Below are positions 11,401-22,696 of a DNA stretch of 64,000 nucleotides, piece by piece. Below the pieces are notes generated by a model. That model was not told where the DNA came from, did no database searches, and saw nothing but the letters and a program-made list of their open reading frames with translations. Position 1 is the first letter of the stretch; every line of letters starts with the position of its first letter. The translations under genes were made by a program, and so were the position numbers. This DNA comes from Channallabes apus (lineage: Eukaryota > Chordata > Actinopteri > Siluriformes > Clariidae), in the NCBI GenBank assembly GCA_030522415.1, contig CM060127.1, forward strand, positions 11,758,707-11,822,706, written 5' to 3'.

Positions 11401-12822
11401 ATACAAGATTCTAATTCGCCTTAGTTATAATTCATCATAAAGTATTATAGTAAGAAAGTAGGTCACTGCAATACGTATACCACTTCTGGAGCAAATTATA
11501 ATTTTCCAATGACTATCCTATTATTAAGAATAATTGCATATACTAAATGTTTCTTGCCTTTCAGGTCCAGAGGAGAAGCTGGGGAAAAGGGGCAAGCTCA
11601 TGAAATGGGCCAAAGATAAAGCAGTCGTTGCAGCTTTTGAGAAAGTATTGCTAATAGTGCTTGGTATGTAACACTAATAATGAATCAAAGTATTCAGTGT
11701 TACAAGGGTCAGAAATGATTATGCTTTACTTGCTATATAGACAACATTAAAATACTAAATGATATCAGTGCCATTTTTTTACATCACCTTGTTGTAGCAC
11801 ATATAATATAATAAACACACAAGAAGCTTATAGCAACCCTTTCTAATGTAAAATAACATGTCACAGCGCAACATTATCCTCTTTCTTCACCGTTATGATT
11901 AAGATTACACTATTTAACATTTCTTTATGTAATATTATTGACATCTTATCCCCAGGTAATGGAAAAATAGCGGTAGAATGTAGAATTGATCCAGAAGAGA
12001 TTCTGCCAGATGAGAATGTCGAGGGAGTCATCCAGGTAGGTCTTTCTAAATGGTAATGAACCTTTCCTTATGAACAAACACTGTGATCTGTAAAACTTCA
12101 GGAAGTTGTACTAACAGTAGACATGGTGTAGTAATTCATTTAAGTCATTTATTCTGAAAAGGCATGTTGTAATACAGCATGATTCACCAGCTTCTTAGTC
12201 ACCATCTCTACCGTCATGAATGTTCTGTGTGAGATAGAGATTTAAAGGGGAACTATTATCCAATTATACAAAATTCACTTTCAGGTCATTTTTAGACATT
12301 TAGGTGGGTCTTTAGTGTGTGTGTGTGTGTGTGTGTGTGAATAAAAAAAAAACATGGGAAAACTTGCATTATTGAAGTGATGACTTCACATAGTTCGTTT
12401 TGACACATTGTTATCTACAATCCAGGTATACCTTTAACCAATTTAAAACTTCCAGTTTGTTTGTTTCATTTTGTTTTGAAGTACTTCATGATTCACAGCA
12501 CCTTTTTAAAGTCTAAAACAACTGCTCCAACTACTTTACCTTATACTGTATGTTTACTCTAGTGCTGTGTTTACCAAAGAGAGCTCATTTATAGATAAAA
12601 GGTTTAACATTTTCACTTTTGTAATTATGTTTAGAATTCCCCAAAATTATTTCTGTCTGAATATTTGCATTAAAAAAATAACCAGAACTAATAAAACAAA
12701 GCCATGTTTTTGTAAAAAAGAAATTTTATTGTAGTCATGTTGAATTCATGAATGTGGCTATTTTTTTTAACCGCCAGTAAGTTTTCATTATCTTCGGATC
12801 TCTGAATAACATGGCAAACTGC

Positions 12823-12856
<34 letters not shown>

Positions 12857-13292
12857 ATTTCAGAAAGAGAAAAAGATCTGGTGATCCGATGAGGGAATTA
12901 CTGGTTACTGCCACTATAATGTAAATGAGAATAGAATCTAAAAACAATAAATGCAACTACAAACTGTTAAAACATGTAACATTTCTTTATAAAAATAAAA
13001 ATACAAATAAGTTAATGATGGAACACCAGCTGTTGTTATGGTAAAGTGCTTTACACTTAAACCTTGGACTGAGACCAAAGCATGGGAGATGATTACTCAC
13101 AATTCTTCTTGTATTTCAAAACCTCGCACATTTACAGAATTAAAATGTATTTACAATTTTAGCTCGTCTTGCAAAACACTTGCAGATCAAGGTACTCAAC
13201 ATCCAAGGTTCAAGTGTACTTAAGGTTCCTTTAACATCCATTTGTCCTTACATAAACAACAACTGTAACTCCTTGTATGTATTTCCGTTGAT

Positions 13293-13345
<53 letters not shown>

Positions 13346-13436
13346 GCAGGTTAATGACATTTCCTGGAGTGACTTTAAGGCTGATGCAGCAGAAGGTGAA
13401 GATTTACCATGGAACTTCACAGTTAATCCAGTCTAA
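5481..13436 (+). CDS. RAD52 motif-containing protein 1 (RDM1), 7 exons, 278 aa
   Basis: Coding exons: 5481-5585, 8165-8344, 9033-9155, 9443-9605, 11565-11663, 11956-12035, 13350-13436; every junction has AG/GT and phases agree through to the TAA. From the family: RDM1 is a nuclear/cytoplasmic protein with an RNA-recognition motif and a RAD52-type motif, implicated in recombination and the response to DNA cross-linking damage. Visible here: N-terminus MELEADIIEF; RRM from about residue 15 to 95, with FIWDI as RNP2-like and APGFYALVKFYS as RNP1-like; RAD52 motif KCQDLANNYLGYNGW at about 116-130; then KWAKDKAVVAAFEKVL and GNGKIAVECR. The length is close to human RDM1 (about 284 aa). ATG 5481 is chosen because it starts the homologous segment; an in-frame GTG lies four codons upstream. 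Oddities: exons 3-4 sit in a duplicated block, Cys at the exon 4/5 junction where Gly is expected, and a microsatellite polypyrimidine tract before exon 7. Confidence 0.95.
6338..6528 (+). mobile_element. tRNA-derived SINE (in RDM1 intron 1)
   Basis: The tRNA-like head ggggtagctcagtggttaag has an A box, and ggttcaaaccccacaa a B box. The body gcccttgagcaaggccctta and the tail ctggataacagcgtctgcca, then aaatgtaaatgt, follow. Structure and tail fit a fish SINE; similar bodies occur at 17.95, 29.7 and 46.6 kb. It is not a functional tRNA because the 3' half does not fold as an acceptor arm. Confidence 0.8.
9782..9890 (-). mobile_element. LINE 3' tail relic in RDM1 intron 4
   Basis: The sequence gaatcagaatcagagcttta then ttgccaagtacgcttgcaca is the antisense 3' end of the LINE family seen intact-ended at 28.2 kb. 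It is joined directly to gacagtggggtctgtag, the far edge of the same fragment, so the middle has been lost here while copy A kept it. Confidence 0.7.
9893..11010 (+). mobile_element. Dead Tc1-like DNA transposon (copy B, RDM1 intron 4)
   Basis: Same element and insertion point as in block A: matching inverted ends, the decayed QDND and PDLNxxE regions, and ttggcttcatttttgttaaa at the right end. Some A runs are shorter and a few indels differ, but the frame is equally broken. Confidence 0.82.
12826..12855. repeat. (TTA)n microsatellite in RDM1 intron 6
   Basis: Uninterrupted tta trinucleotide run of about 30 bp. Confidence 0.9.
13298..13343 (+). repeat. (CT)n microsatellite forming the RDM1 exon 7 polypyrimidine tract
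   Basis: About 23 CT units end seven bases before exon 7, joined to the acceptor ctcctgcag. The tract is therefore both a microsatellite and the splice-acceptor pyrimidine tract of the last RDM1 exon. Confidence 0.92.
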
Positions 13437-13560
13437 TTAACTTTCACTTGTGTTTAAGGTTAAATCTATACTCTATTGACCAACTACTGTGTTAATCCAC
13501 TGAAAGAGGAAACTGAGCAACTGACCAAATGGATTGTTTTATGGGTTTCATTTTAGGAGT

Positions 13561-13566
13561 AATAAA
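13561..13566 (+). terminator. RDM1 polyadenylation signal
   Basis: AATAAA 125 bp after the RDM1 stop codon; the only canonical signal in the proximal 3' flank. Confidence 0.65.
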
Positions 13567-14850
13567 AAGTGTATAAGATTCATCATTGTTTTAGAGTTCA
13601 CTTATAACAATTGTATGGACATATTTTCTAAATTAAGATAAACCTGCCTTTGCAGTACTAAAAACATATAGGTCATAACAACCTATAGATCCTTAATTAA
13701 TTTTTTTTCCCCTAGGTAAACCATCACATAGGATTTATTATTACTGATGATGTGATTAAAATTGAAATCTTCATCTTTATTTCAGGGGGACATAACCAAA
13801 TAAATATTGCATTAATTATTTAGGAATAACACACATTTTTTGCAAAGTGCATTAGTTCAGGGCAAGTCCATTTTCGTAAGTTTGAAAGTAACTGAAGAAG
13901 CGAACATCATGATAAGTATTAGGATTGCTTTTAATGCTTGAATGCAGTTTAATGGTTTTAATGGCAGTTTAATTGGAATTCAACACTTTTGCCAAGTATC
14001 TCCTTAATATGCTATAAAATAACAGGAATAAGCCACAACTGGGGATCAAACTGCTTATTAGTCAATTGCTAGATGGTTATAACTTCTAAATGCTTACTCA
14101 AATATTGTTTGTTAAACCCCTCGAAATAAAAAGTGAAAATGGACGAGTGGAAAGATCTATCCAACTTTGAAATAGATAAATTGTGATGGCTAGACACCTG
14201 GGTCAGAGCACCTCCAAAACTTCAGGCCTTATGGGGTGTTCTCAATATACAGTGTTTAGTACCTTCCAAAAATGATCCAAGGTTGGTCAACCAGTAAACC
14301 AGCGACAGGGTCATGGGAGCCCACGCTAGCCCGTGTGATCCATAGGCTACAGAAAAGCTACAGTCACACACATTGTTGAAAAAGAAAATCAGAACACACG
14401 GTGCATCACACCTTGCTGGGTATGTGGGCTGTGTACTTACAGCCTGGTCAGAGTGCCCATGTCCACTTTGGTACCTTTCAACAAATTCAAAAATTAGTTG
14501 CTAATTTACATTTAATTTTTTTCTTTATTAGTAACGAATGTATGTGGCTAATTAGAAGTTTAAAGCAGCTGGGTTTTTTTTTTTTTTTTTGGCTTGTTTG
14601 TTTAGTTTTTTTTTATCCTGTGTCTGAGAAATCCTCAAAGGAATCCTTGATTTAAGACACAAAGGGAGGCCTGCTGTGTCTGAACTGATTTAAAACACCT
14701 GATGTGAAGTTGCGGTCATGTCTCATTATGTATGATGAATTGAATAGGCTTGTGTCCTTGAAGTTAAAATTAAGTAATCTTACAGTCCTGCTGTTACATT
14801 ACATTTTCACCATAATCATTTATGATAATACTTATTGACCAAGTCATTGG

Positions 14851-15035
14851 AGGTCTTCTCCCTGGCCGTGACAAGGATGGACAATTTGTAGTCAACTGAG
14901 TTTAACTTTTTGTTGTTTTCTGACTGTAATATTCTCACTACATTGGCACACTGCATAAAGACAGCACATAACAGATAGGCATAACGGGTCAAAGCTGTTT
15001 TGGTGACACAAGGTCTTCTCCCTGGCCGTGACAAG
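14851..15035. repeat. Direct repeat pair spaced 160 bp
   Basis: The sequence aggtcttctccctggccgtg continuing acaag is identical at 14851-14875 and 15011-15035. The intervening 135 bp has no recognised feature. Confidence 0.8.
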
Positions 15036-15072
15036 AATAGATAGTAGTAGGTACTGGGTTTGCAGGTAGTTT

Positions 15073-15180
15073 TAATGTTATCTGTATTTACTGTATGAGT
15101 AATGTTATCTGTATTTCCTGTATGGGTAATGTTATCTGTATTTACTGTATGGGTAATGTTACCTGTATTTACTGTATGGG
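15073..15180. repeat. 27-bp tandem repeat, four copies
   Basis: Units begin at 15073, 15100, 15127 and 15154 with taatgttatctgtatttact followed by gtatggg. Only single-base differences separate copies, so the array is young. Confidence 0.9.
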
Positions 15181-17472
15181 AAGTTCTATTCCACCTTCTG
15201 TTGTTAGTTTTGAAGCCACCTTTGGTCTGAAATAATTAAAGTTAATAAAAAATGTTTGGATTCAGATGTTTGTGCATGTATATATCTAGGTTTATGTTTT
15301 GTACGCAGTTTGTAATAATAAATGTATAATAATAATAATAATATTTTTTTATTCTATTTATTGTTGTGGAGAGTTATTAAAGCTAACTTTAATAACAGCT
15401 ATAAACCATCAGTTTGTTTTTTATGTTGTTTTTTCCCCCTACAGAATGATTGATTAGTACCAGACACATCAATCTAAAACTCTCTGATAACTGCACTAAT
15501 AATAATTCACTTAATCACAATAGTTTAAGTTACAGAGAAGTTGTAATACCCCCCCCCCCCCCTCAGCCACTGAGTGGTGTGTGTGTGTGTGTTTGAGGTT
15601 AACCTTCTTCTTTTTTTTTATTTAGGCCATTTTGTGTTTTTCAACATCAGTGATTTGTTTGTTAGACTTATTCTAGTGGGTGTTGTTTACATTCCCTTTT
15701 TCTATCATTTCTTAAAACTGAACTCCAAAACTATTTTTACATGCTTTTACCATTAATCAGGTGTTTGTATGTGAGTTGATGATGGATAATAATAAATATG
15801 TTGTGTCTTCTAAGACGTGAGTCAGGTGTAATTAGGTGATAGATAAGTGAAACTGCTTATTTACCTAGCGGGCATTAAAAAGAACTGGCAAAGGCCCAGG
15901 CACTGATGTGTACTGATGCGTACTGTGTCTTTTGTGGTTTCTTCGCTCTTCCAGTCACTCTTTCGGATGTTATCGCTTTGGTTTGTTTTCACTTCCCTTT
16001 TTACCATCCCCAGCACTCAGTAGTGGTTTTAGCACAGAGAAGCACTTGGGTATTTTTTTTTATCTCTCTCTCTCTCTCTCCCTTTTTCCATCACTCTTGC
16101 TCTCTGTCATCTTTCACTTTTCATAATCAGTTTTATTTCCCAAAGTAAAATGGAGACTGGATTCCGTTAAATGCTCGCATATTCTGTAGAATCGGACTAA
16201 CTTGACTCTGATAGTGAAATCATTACTTAATTTGATAGTTACATGATAGTTTTCATGCAGATTATAGCATACAATATATACAGTACATGTATAATGGGCT
16301 GTGAAATGCATGTTTCTGTTTTTACAATACACACAACACTTTTTCCTATCTTAAGACAGAGTGATTATATTCTGGTGTTTGTGGTTAGGGGTTAGGGTTA
16401 GAGTTCTGCATTTGTGTATTCACTTTTCAAAAAAGACACCTTTGCTCACAACTTCAGGAATTAAAAAAAAAATCTTTGTGTACTGCTAAAAGGGTGTGTG
16501 TATGTGTGATATACACACTGACAGATTTTGATTTTAGTCACCTCACTCACTCATAATCACATGCAAATGCAAATGTGTGATGAGAACAATCAATGGATGA
16601 CACATCATCCTATTGGTGTTCTCAACTGAACCTTGGCTGAAAGGTAAATTAAGGTAATCTAAAAGTAATGAGTCGCTAAATCAGACAGGTGTTGAGACAT
16701 ATTTTTGCTCATCACTGTCCAGTTATGCACATTATCATGAACTATTAAAATGAGATGACAGCACTGGTCTAGACAAAAGTGCTTGGATTTGTCATGTTTT
16801 CCTAGGTAACTTTGCCGAATAAACATCACCCTACTGTGAAAAGAAAAAAACATGATTAAGAGCACTTTACCAAATATCATACTATGGTTAGGAAGGTTGC
16901 CTTGAATAAGAGTAGCATTAGCCATTACGCTTGAGGGATAAACTGTAATTAGGTGAGTCAGACATGCTACCACAGTTACTCATGCGAGATTTTATGTTCA
17001 TTTAAAGCACTGGTTTTGTAGTGCAAGTATGGACATGGGCAGCTGCTTCTTATTGCTCTTGGAATGCACACTGTAGTAGGAAACCTGATGAACTGGCAAT
17101 GCTCAAAGGTGACTCAAAACAAACTGACGATGTGATACAGAGTTCTATTGTCTTAACTAGACCTGCAATTTTATGGTTTATTTCTGGCACTTTTGAATCC
17201 TACAGACTCTATTTAGGACAGTTGGAACTCAAAGTTTGGAGTTATACTACTGATCAAATGCTTAAAGTTAGGATACCTTTTACTGGGAGAGAATGTTCTG
17301 TGTGATGCTAAGTCTAGCATTTGACCATTATGTTTGTGTTGCTTTATGTAAACCAGAAGGGTGTGAGTTCTGATCTGGTTGCCTTTAACCGTAAGTGTTG
17401 GGCCCTTGAACAGGGCCTCAACCCTTGTTTACGTTATAGTTCTGGATAAAACTTGCCAAATTAATAAATATA

Positions 17473-17810
17473 TGGAGGCATCGTGGTGTAGTGATTAGCA
17501 CTGTCACCTTGCACCTCCAGGGTCCGGGTTCGATTCCCTTCTCTGTGTGCATGGAGTCTGCATGTTCTCTCTATGCTTGGTGGGTTTCCTCCTATCGCTC
17601 CTGTTTCCTCCCACAGTCCAAAGACATGCACATTAGGCTAATTGGCATTATCAAATTGCCCATAGTGTGTGTGTGTGTGTGTGTGTGTGTCCTGTGATGG
17701 ATTGGCACCCTGTCCAAGGTGTGCCCTACGCCTCCTGGGATTGGCTCCAGGCCCCTGCGACCCTGAATACAGGATAAAGCAGTATAGACAATGAGTGAGT
17801 GAGGGTGAGT
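17473..17810 (+). mobile_element. Full-length tRNA-derived SINE (Mermaid/V-SINE-like)
   Basis: The head tggtgtagtgattagcactg contains the A box and gggttcgattccct the B box. Next come the core tttcctcccacagtccaaag, an internal (GT)n run, gatggattggcaccctgtcc, and a gagtgagtgag tail. This is the best preserved + strand copy of the family in the window; others lie at 22.2, 35.5, 44.7, 45.8 and 57.3 kb. Confidence 0.82.
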
Positions 17811-17892
17811 GAGTTATAAATATACACTTAGACATTGATGTATCCAGAAATTTTGGCACAGTTCAAGGTGACTGAAATTATTTTGTAAATTA

Positions 17893-18185
17893 TAGCTCAG
17901 TGGTAAAGATTGATCTGAAGATCACAAGTTCAAGCTCAAGTTGTCTCCTTGAGCAAGGACTGGTAGCTCAGCAGGTTAAGGCGCTGGGTTAGTGATCTGA
18001 AGATTGGTGGTTCAAACCCCAGCTGTACCAAGATGCCAATGTTGGGACCATAAGCAAGGCCCTTAACCTTGTTTACTCCAGGGTGCCAATTTCATTTCAC
18101 CCCAGCTGATTTACAAGCTGAGATACTGTATGCAATGAAAGAGCTTCACTGTGTTGTAATATATATTTGACAAATAAAGGCTTCT
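17893..18185 (+). mobile_element. tRNA-derived SINE with two tRNA-like heads in tandem
   Basis: A first head (tagctcagtggtaaagattg) and a second (tggtagctcagcaggttaag) precede a single body gcaaggcccttaacc and a tail ending tttgacaaataaaggcttct. Two heads in tandem suggest a dimeric or self-inserted copy. Confidence 0.72.
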
Positions 18186-18358
18186 TGTCCTTCAACTTCT
18201 GTGATGTATGAGATCAATGTAAGTCGCTCTGGGTATGGGTGTCAGCCAAATGCCATAAATGTTTATTCATTTTCATTTTAAGTAGGCGCATCTCCACCTT
18301 TACGTAAATAAATAAATAAATAAACATGCGTTTTTAGTGATACAATAGCAAGATTAAC

Positions 18359-19034
18359 TGATCAGCCTTAACATTATGACCTCCTGCCTAATATTAAGTA
18401 GGTCCCCCCTTTTGCCACCATATGACACCTTTCTATCACAACTAGCATTAACCTTTTCATTTAATTTGATCAACACTAGTACTGCTATATGATCGGACTA
18501 CACGCGCAAGTCTTTACTTCCCATGTACGTCAGTGAGCCTTGGCCACCCATGAGACTTTCGCCGGTTTACCTGGTTTTCCTTCCTTGGAGCACTTTTGGT
18601 ATGTCCTGATGACTGCAGACTGGGAACATCCCAAAAGACCTGCAGTTTAGACAGTTTTGGCTTTGACCAAGCCCTCTAGCCATCACAATTTGGCCCTTAT
18701 CAAAGTTGTTTAAGTCCTTTACGCTTGCCCATTTTTTTTCTGCATCCAGCACATCGACCAGGAAAAAATATTCACTTGCTACCTAATACTGTATATCCCA
18801 CCCACTTTCAGGCGCCATTGTAAAGAGATATTGAAAATGTAGCTGCTGTACTGTTTGTTTCCAATAGAAGAGTAACTGTAGCTTAAATTGAGGGAAAGGG
18901 TAAAGCTGGTTCCAATATAAGAGATTGAAACCAATATAAGGCGTCAGAACACACAGGTTATTACTGTTTTGGTGGCAAAGTGGGGACCTACAGTACTCAA
19001 TATTGGTCAGGTGGTCTTAATGTTATGGCTGATC
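18359..19034. mobile_element. Non-autonomous DNA transposon, probably Tc1/mariner-derived
   Basis: Terminal inverted repeats: tgatcagccttaacattatg then acctcctgcctaatattaag at the left, and gtggtcttaatgttatggct then gatc at the right (18983-19034), agreeing over about 45 bp with mismatches. The roughly 600-bp interior has no intact transposase. Confidence 0.75.
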
Positions 19035-19320
19035 CGAGTATGTCAGGTTTGCTTAACTAATTGCAGAAGTATTGTAGACAGATTTATTGTTTAATTGTTA
19101 ATGTGGTTATCTCAATGCAATTATTTAAAAAATAATAATAAAACAATTTTGAAAAAAAGAGAGATGCGCGTGCATGTAATGTGTATTTAAACGTAACACT
19201 ACACCGGTGTCCAGTCAAATCATTCCTATTATATACATATTATTGCCTCATCTATTATAATTGTTGAAAAATCTATTGACCCAAACATTTATATCTTAAG
19301 TATTGTTTTCCCTGTCGCGG

Positions 19321-19510
19321 CGAGTGAAAGTCTTCTTCCACGGCTTGTTTGGAAAACGGAAATTCGCCGCATATTCCCTCCGAAATTACACAACTTCAAA
19401 TGAAATCAAATTGTTTGCTCTCAGCTTTTTTCACTTTTTAAGCTGTATTTAAGCTGCGATTTGGACAGAGATTTTACATCAAGGGGAGAAAGGAGTCCTG
19501 ATCTCTTAAG
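19321..19510 (+). promoter_or_regulatory. Candidate promoter and non-coding first exon of interferon A
   Basis: TATA-like tatttaag lies at 19446-19453. Upstream are gaaaacggaaattc (19352-19365), an ISRE-like doublet of GAAA cores, and ttttttcactttt (19425-19438), an IRF-type motif on the opposite strand. About 25-60 bp after the TATA, agtcctgatctcttaag precedes a good donor, gtaaga at 19511. An acceptor, tttattctcag, ends at 19987 just before the coding exon. This implies a 5' UTR intron of 477 bp. Transcription start and intron are inferred from motifs only. Confidence 0.55.
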
Positions 19511-19754
19511 GTAAGAAAAAACAGGCGCATTTAATAATAGTAATAATACAAATAATAAAAACTGTATTTGTTGTATCGCGTTTCATATAGATTTTGTAGT
19601 GCAAATAATTCGCAGGCAAAACCATCAAAAATACTGTATATATTTTTTAAATAATGTTTTTAAATTAAGCCGATTTTCTTGAATAAGTTGAATAAAACAG
19701 GTGTACATGGGAACTGCTTTTGTTTTCACCTGGTCAGAAATTCTCTAATATGTG

Positions 19755-19758
<4 letters not shown>

Positions 19759-19806
<48 letters not shown>

Positions 19807-19812
19807 TTATTT
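19759..19812. repeat. (TTA)n microsatellite in the 5' UTR intron of interferon A
   Basis: About 18 tta units with one ttt interruption near the end. Confidence 0.9.
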
Positions 19813-20001
19813 GCTGTTTTTTTTTTTGTCTAATCAGAGCAATCAATATATTAATTTTGTATTGGAGTACAATAATGGTAATTGGAGTATAGAGGATTGC
19901 TCATAATGAATGATTCACAAAAGGTAATTCTTACTCAGGGCTGCTCTCTAATCTTTATTCTCTCCATCTCAGTTTATTTATTCTCAGGGAGAATCTGAAG
20001 G

Positions 20002-21794
20002 ATGGCAGCTCTTCGTGCTTTGACCTGCCTGTGCACTATGCTTATCTGCATATCATATGTTTGCTCAATGCCTACAAACTGCAGGATTCAGAAGAGACTG
20101 GTGGAGAAATGCCACAGTGATCTGGAAAAGATGGTGAGCAACACATTAATTCTGATCCACATCCTGTATACAGACATGCAAGAAGTAAATAGACATTCAG
20201 GCAGGTTGTTTAAATGTTATATCGTTATAGTAAATTATGTTGCCTGTATAGGTGTTTCTTAGGCTTCTTCTTGCACAAGATGAAAATAAGATTCTGAAGA
20301 CATTTCAACGCATTTGTTTTTGTTTTGTACCAGGGAGGGAGATTTCCTTTGCGCTGCCTAGAAGACAGAGTTCTTGTCCCATTTCCCAGGGGCGCATTTG
20401 ACTTCAACACGTCCCAACAGGTAAAAATTGATTCCATTTTATTTGTGTAATGCTTAAACAAACTATACTTTTTGTGCAGTTTTTTTTTCCATTCCTGCAT
20501 TTATTCAGTTGAGTAAGAGAGTCCAGGATTGACTTCTTTTATCAGTGTGCTTTTCACCATACATTTCAGCTTAAAGGAAAACTTCACCTTAAGTCATATT
20601 ACATATGTTTATACTGAAATATTTGTAATGTCTCCAGTGAATCTGTTAATGTTTGTTTTTGTGTTGGATGCTTTTTCTTCTATCTTCATCTTTTGTAAAC
20701 AAGCAGCTAATGTCTGAATGTTGATTGATCTAAATACTTGAATAATTGATTCAATGTGACTCCAAAAACAGGGAAGATAATTGTGGTTTAAAAAGTAACC
20801 CAAGTTGAATTGTAGAATTTTTTTATTTAAGGCTTTTACTTGAAGACAGGAATTACATACAGTACAAGTATTTTAACTGGGTAATGTTGGAAACTATTAA
20901 CTGAAATGAAAATAGAACATAGTCCTTTGAACTTAAAATAGTAATTTTGGACATCAATAACAAGATACATCTTTTAAGCCACTCTTAATGATTATCTGTT
21001 AATAATAAAGATTAATGTGCCTTTATTCTGGGGGGAATTTTCTCTTATTTATCTATCAATTTGTATGACTTTAGTTTTAGTTTTTAGGAGCTTTATAAAC
21101 TTGCTGCTGCAGCAACCTGCAGCCACAGTTACTCAATAATCTGCTTGTTATAACATATATATTGTTACTTTTTTCCCCCCCCTCCCAAACAGACCGTTGC
21201 TCTGGAAAAAACTATCTACTTAACCTTGACGTACATCTCCTCCTTGTTTGATGAAGATGGTTTTCCTGATACCTGGAAAAATGTTGAAGACTTTCAGAAC
21301 ATCATTTACCGCCAGATTGAGGAGAATCAGTGTGTAAGTCAAAGAGCTATAAGAAGCAATAGCTAAATTTTCATCTCAGTGTCACAACACCTAATTTTTA
21401 AGACATTAACATGCTACATTAATTTACTACATATCTATTTTAATGATATTAGTTTGTTTTTTTATTTTAGATTATGAAAAAAACTCCAGACTCACAGGAG
21501 GACTTTCTCAAGCGTGAAAAAGCTGTCAAGGAATATTTTGACAAAATATCAGCAGTTTTGAAAGAAAAGGTAACAATTAACTTATAAACTGATAACATTC
21601 CGGTTAGATGCTATCCCAGTAAAAAAGAAAAAATTATTATAGTATACTGGCTAAAACAAAATTTTCTTTGTTGGTTTTCTCTTCAGAATTTTCAGGTTTG
21701 TGGTTGGGAATTTGTCCGAAAAGAGATCCAAATAACTCTACAATTCATACTGAACAAAGATTTGAAAGGAGTTCTCTTTTCCAGCCGGGGCTGA
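20002..21794 (+). CDS. Type I interferon A (group II-like, 188 aa, 5 exons)
   Basis: Exons 20002-20133, 20334-20420, 21193-21333, 21471-21569 and 21687-21794; all introns are phase 0 with GT/AG ends, the fish type I interferon layout. The product is a secreted helical cytokine that acts through CRFB receptors and JAK-STAT signalling to induce antiviral genes. Residues 1-23 form a signal peptide (hydrophobic LTCLCTMLICISYVCS). Exon 1 then gives helix A, ending DLEKM. Exon 2 begins GGRFPLRCLED, exon 3 holds DTWKNVEDFQNIIYRQIEENQC, of which the closing Cys is notable, and exon 5 carries VCGWEFVRKEI, matching the CxWE signature of helix E. Cysteines after TN, in RCLED, at NQC and in VCGW make the four-cysteine (two-disulfide) framework; a fifth is in EKC. 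One N-glycosylation site (NTS) is present. The nearest relative in the window is interferon B. Subgroup naming needs a phylogeny. Confidence 0.95.
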
Positions 21795-21866
21795 TCTTCC
21801 AGAGTTCTGTTCTATAATATTTAATATCTGCATATATAGTATGGTTCTAGTAAGGATCATAGCCTG

Positions 21867-21894
21867 TTTATTTATTTATTTATTTATTTATTTT
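21867..21894 (+). promoter_or_regulatory. AU-rich element in interferon A 3' UTR
   Basis: Six or more overlapping ATTTA pentamers lie 73 bp after the stop, followed by AATAAA at 21931-21936. Such elements normally make cytokine mRNAs short-lived. Confidence 0.75.
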
Positions 21895-22221
21895 TGTTTC
21901 TGGTTGTATTTTTGTATGTGACAGTTGTTGAATAAATTTTAACTCATTCAAATGCAAAATGAGCTTTTCTTGTCAATCCATCCATTATGCTGTAGATTAT
22001 ACTATACATTATGTTAGGACACTTGTTGTGTTCTCTGAAGAACCTTTTTAGTGGCACAAAAAAGAACCTTAAGTCAAGACACAACCTGTAGATAAAGGTA
22101 GTTTTTTCAAAAGATTACATATTACAATAGCTTTTGTTGGATTGCAGATATTCTTACAAAAAACATTTTTGTTTTGGAAGTTTTTTCAAAGCTTCTATTT
22201 AGATATACAACTTAGGCTTTA

Positions 22222-22384
22222 GGGTGGCAATGCGACTTGCATCTCCAGGTTTGATTCCTGCTTCAGAGTCCTCGTGCTTAGTGGGTTTCTTCTAGATGCT
22301 CCGGGGTTTCCTCACACAGTCCAAAAACATGAAGATGAGGCTAATTGGCATTCCTAAATTGCCCATAGTGTGTTATTGGGCAAA

Positions 22385-22420
<36 letters not shown>

Positions 22421-22620
22421 ATTGACATTCTGTCCATTGTATCCTGCCTTGTGCCTTAGGTTACCAGGAATAGGCTCCAGGCCCTGCAACCCTGTATACA
22501 GGATAAAGCAGTGTAGACGATGTGTGAGTGAATGAGTGAGTGAGCTAAATTTCACATGTTTGCATGTTCTCCCCTGTTCTGCGTGGTGGGTTTCCTCCAG
22601 GGTTTCTGCTTTTATACCAA
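22222..22620 (+). mobile_element. tRNA-derived SINE (Mermaid/V-SINE-like) plus partial second core
   Basis: A diverged copy of the 17.47 kb family: gtttcctcacacagtccaaa, a perfect (GT)n run at 22388-22419, then aggctccaggccctgcaacc and a gagtgagtgag tail near 22545. A second partial core (catgttctcccctgttctgc) follows at about 22560-22620. Confidence 0.75.
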
Positions 22621-22696
22621 CTTAAACATGTTAATTAGACAGTTGTAAACCATAAAAAAAATGTTTTATTTAAATCCATAAAATATACACTCACCT

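Larger units (their letters stand above)
13567..17472. other. Intergenic DNA between RDM1 and interferon A
   Basis: No gene could be supported on either strand. The stretch is AT-rich with homopolymer runs (T run near 14575, C run near 15550), a (CT)n run at 16065-16083, the tandem repeats listed separately, and a decayed SINE-like piece at about 17330-17470. A 94-codon open frame at 17021-17305 has no recognisable motif and is not called. Confidence 0.6.

Noticed and set aside
17021..17305. 94-codon open frame in the intergenic region
   Set aside because: No motif, splice context or repeat support, and its length is within chance for this composition.
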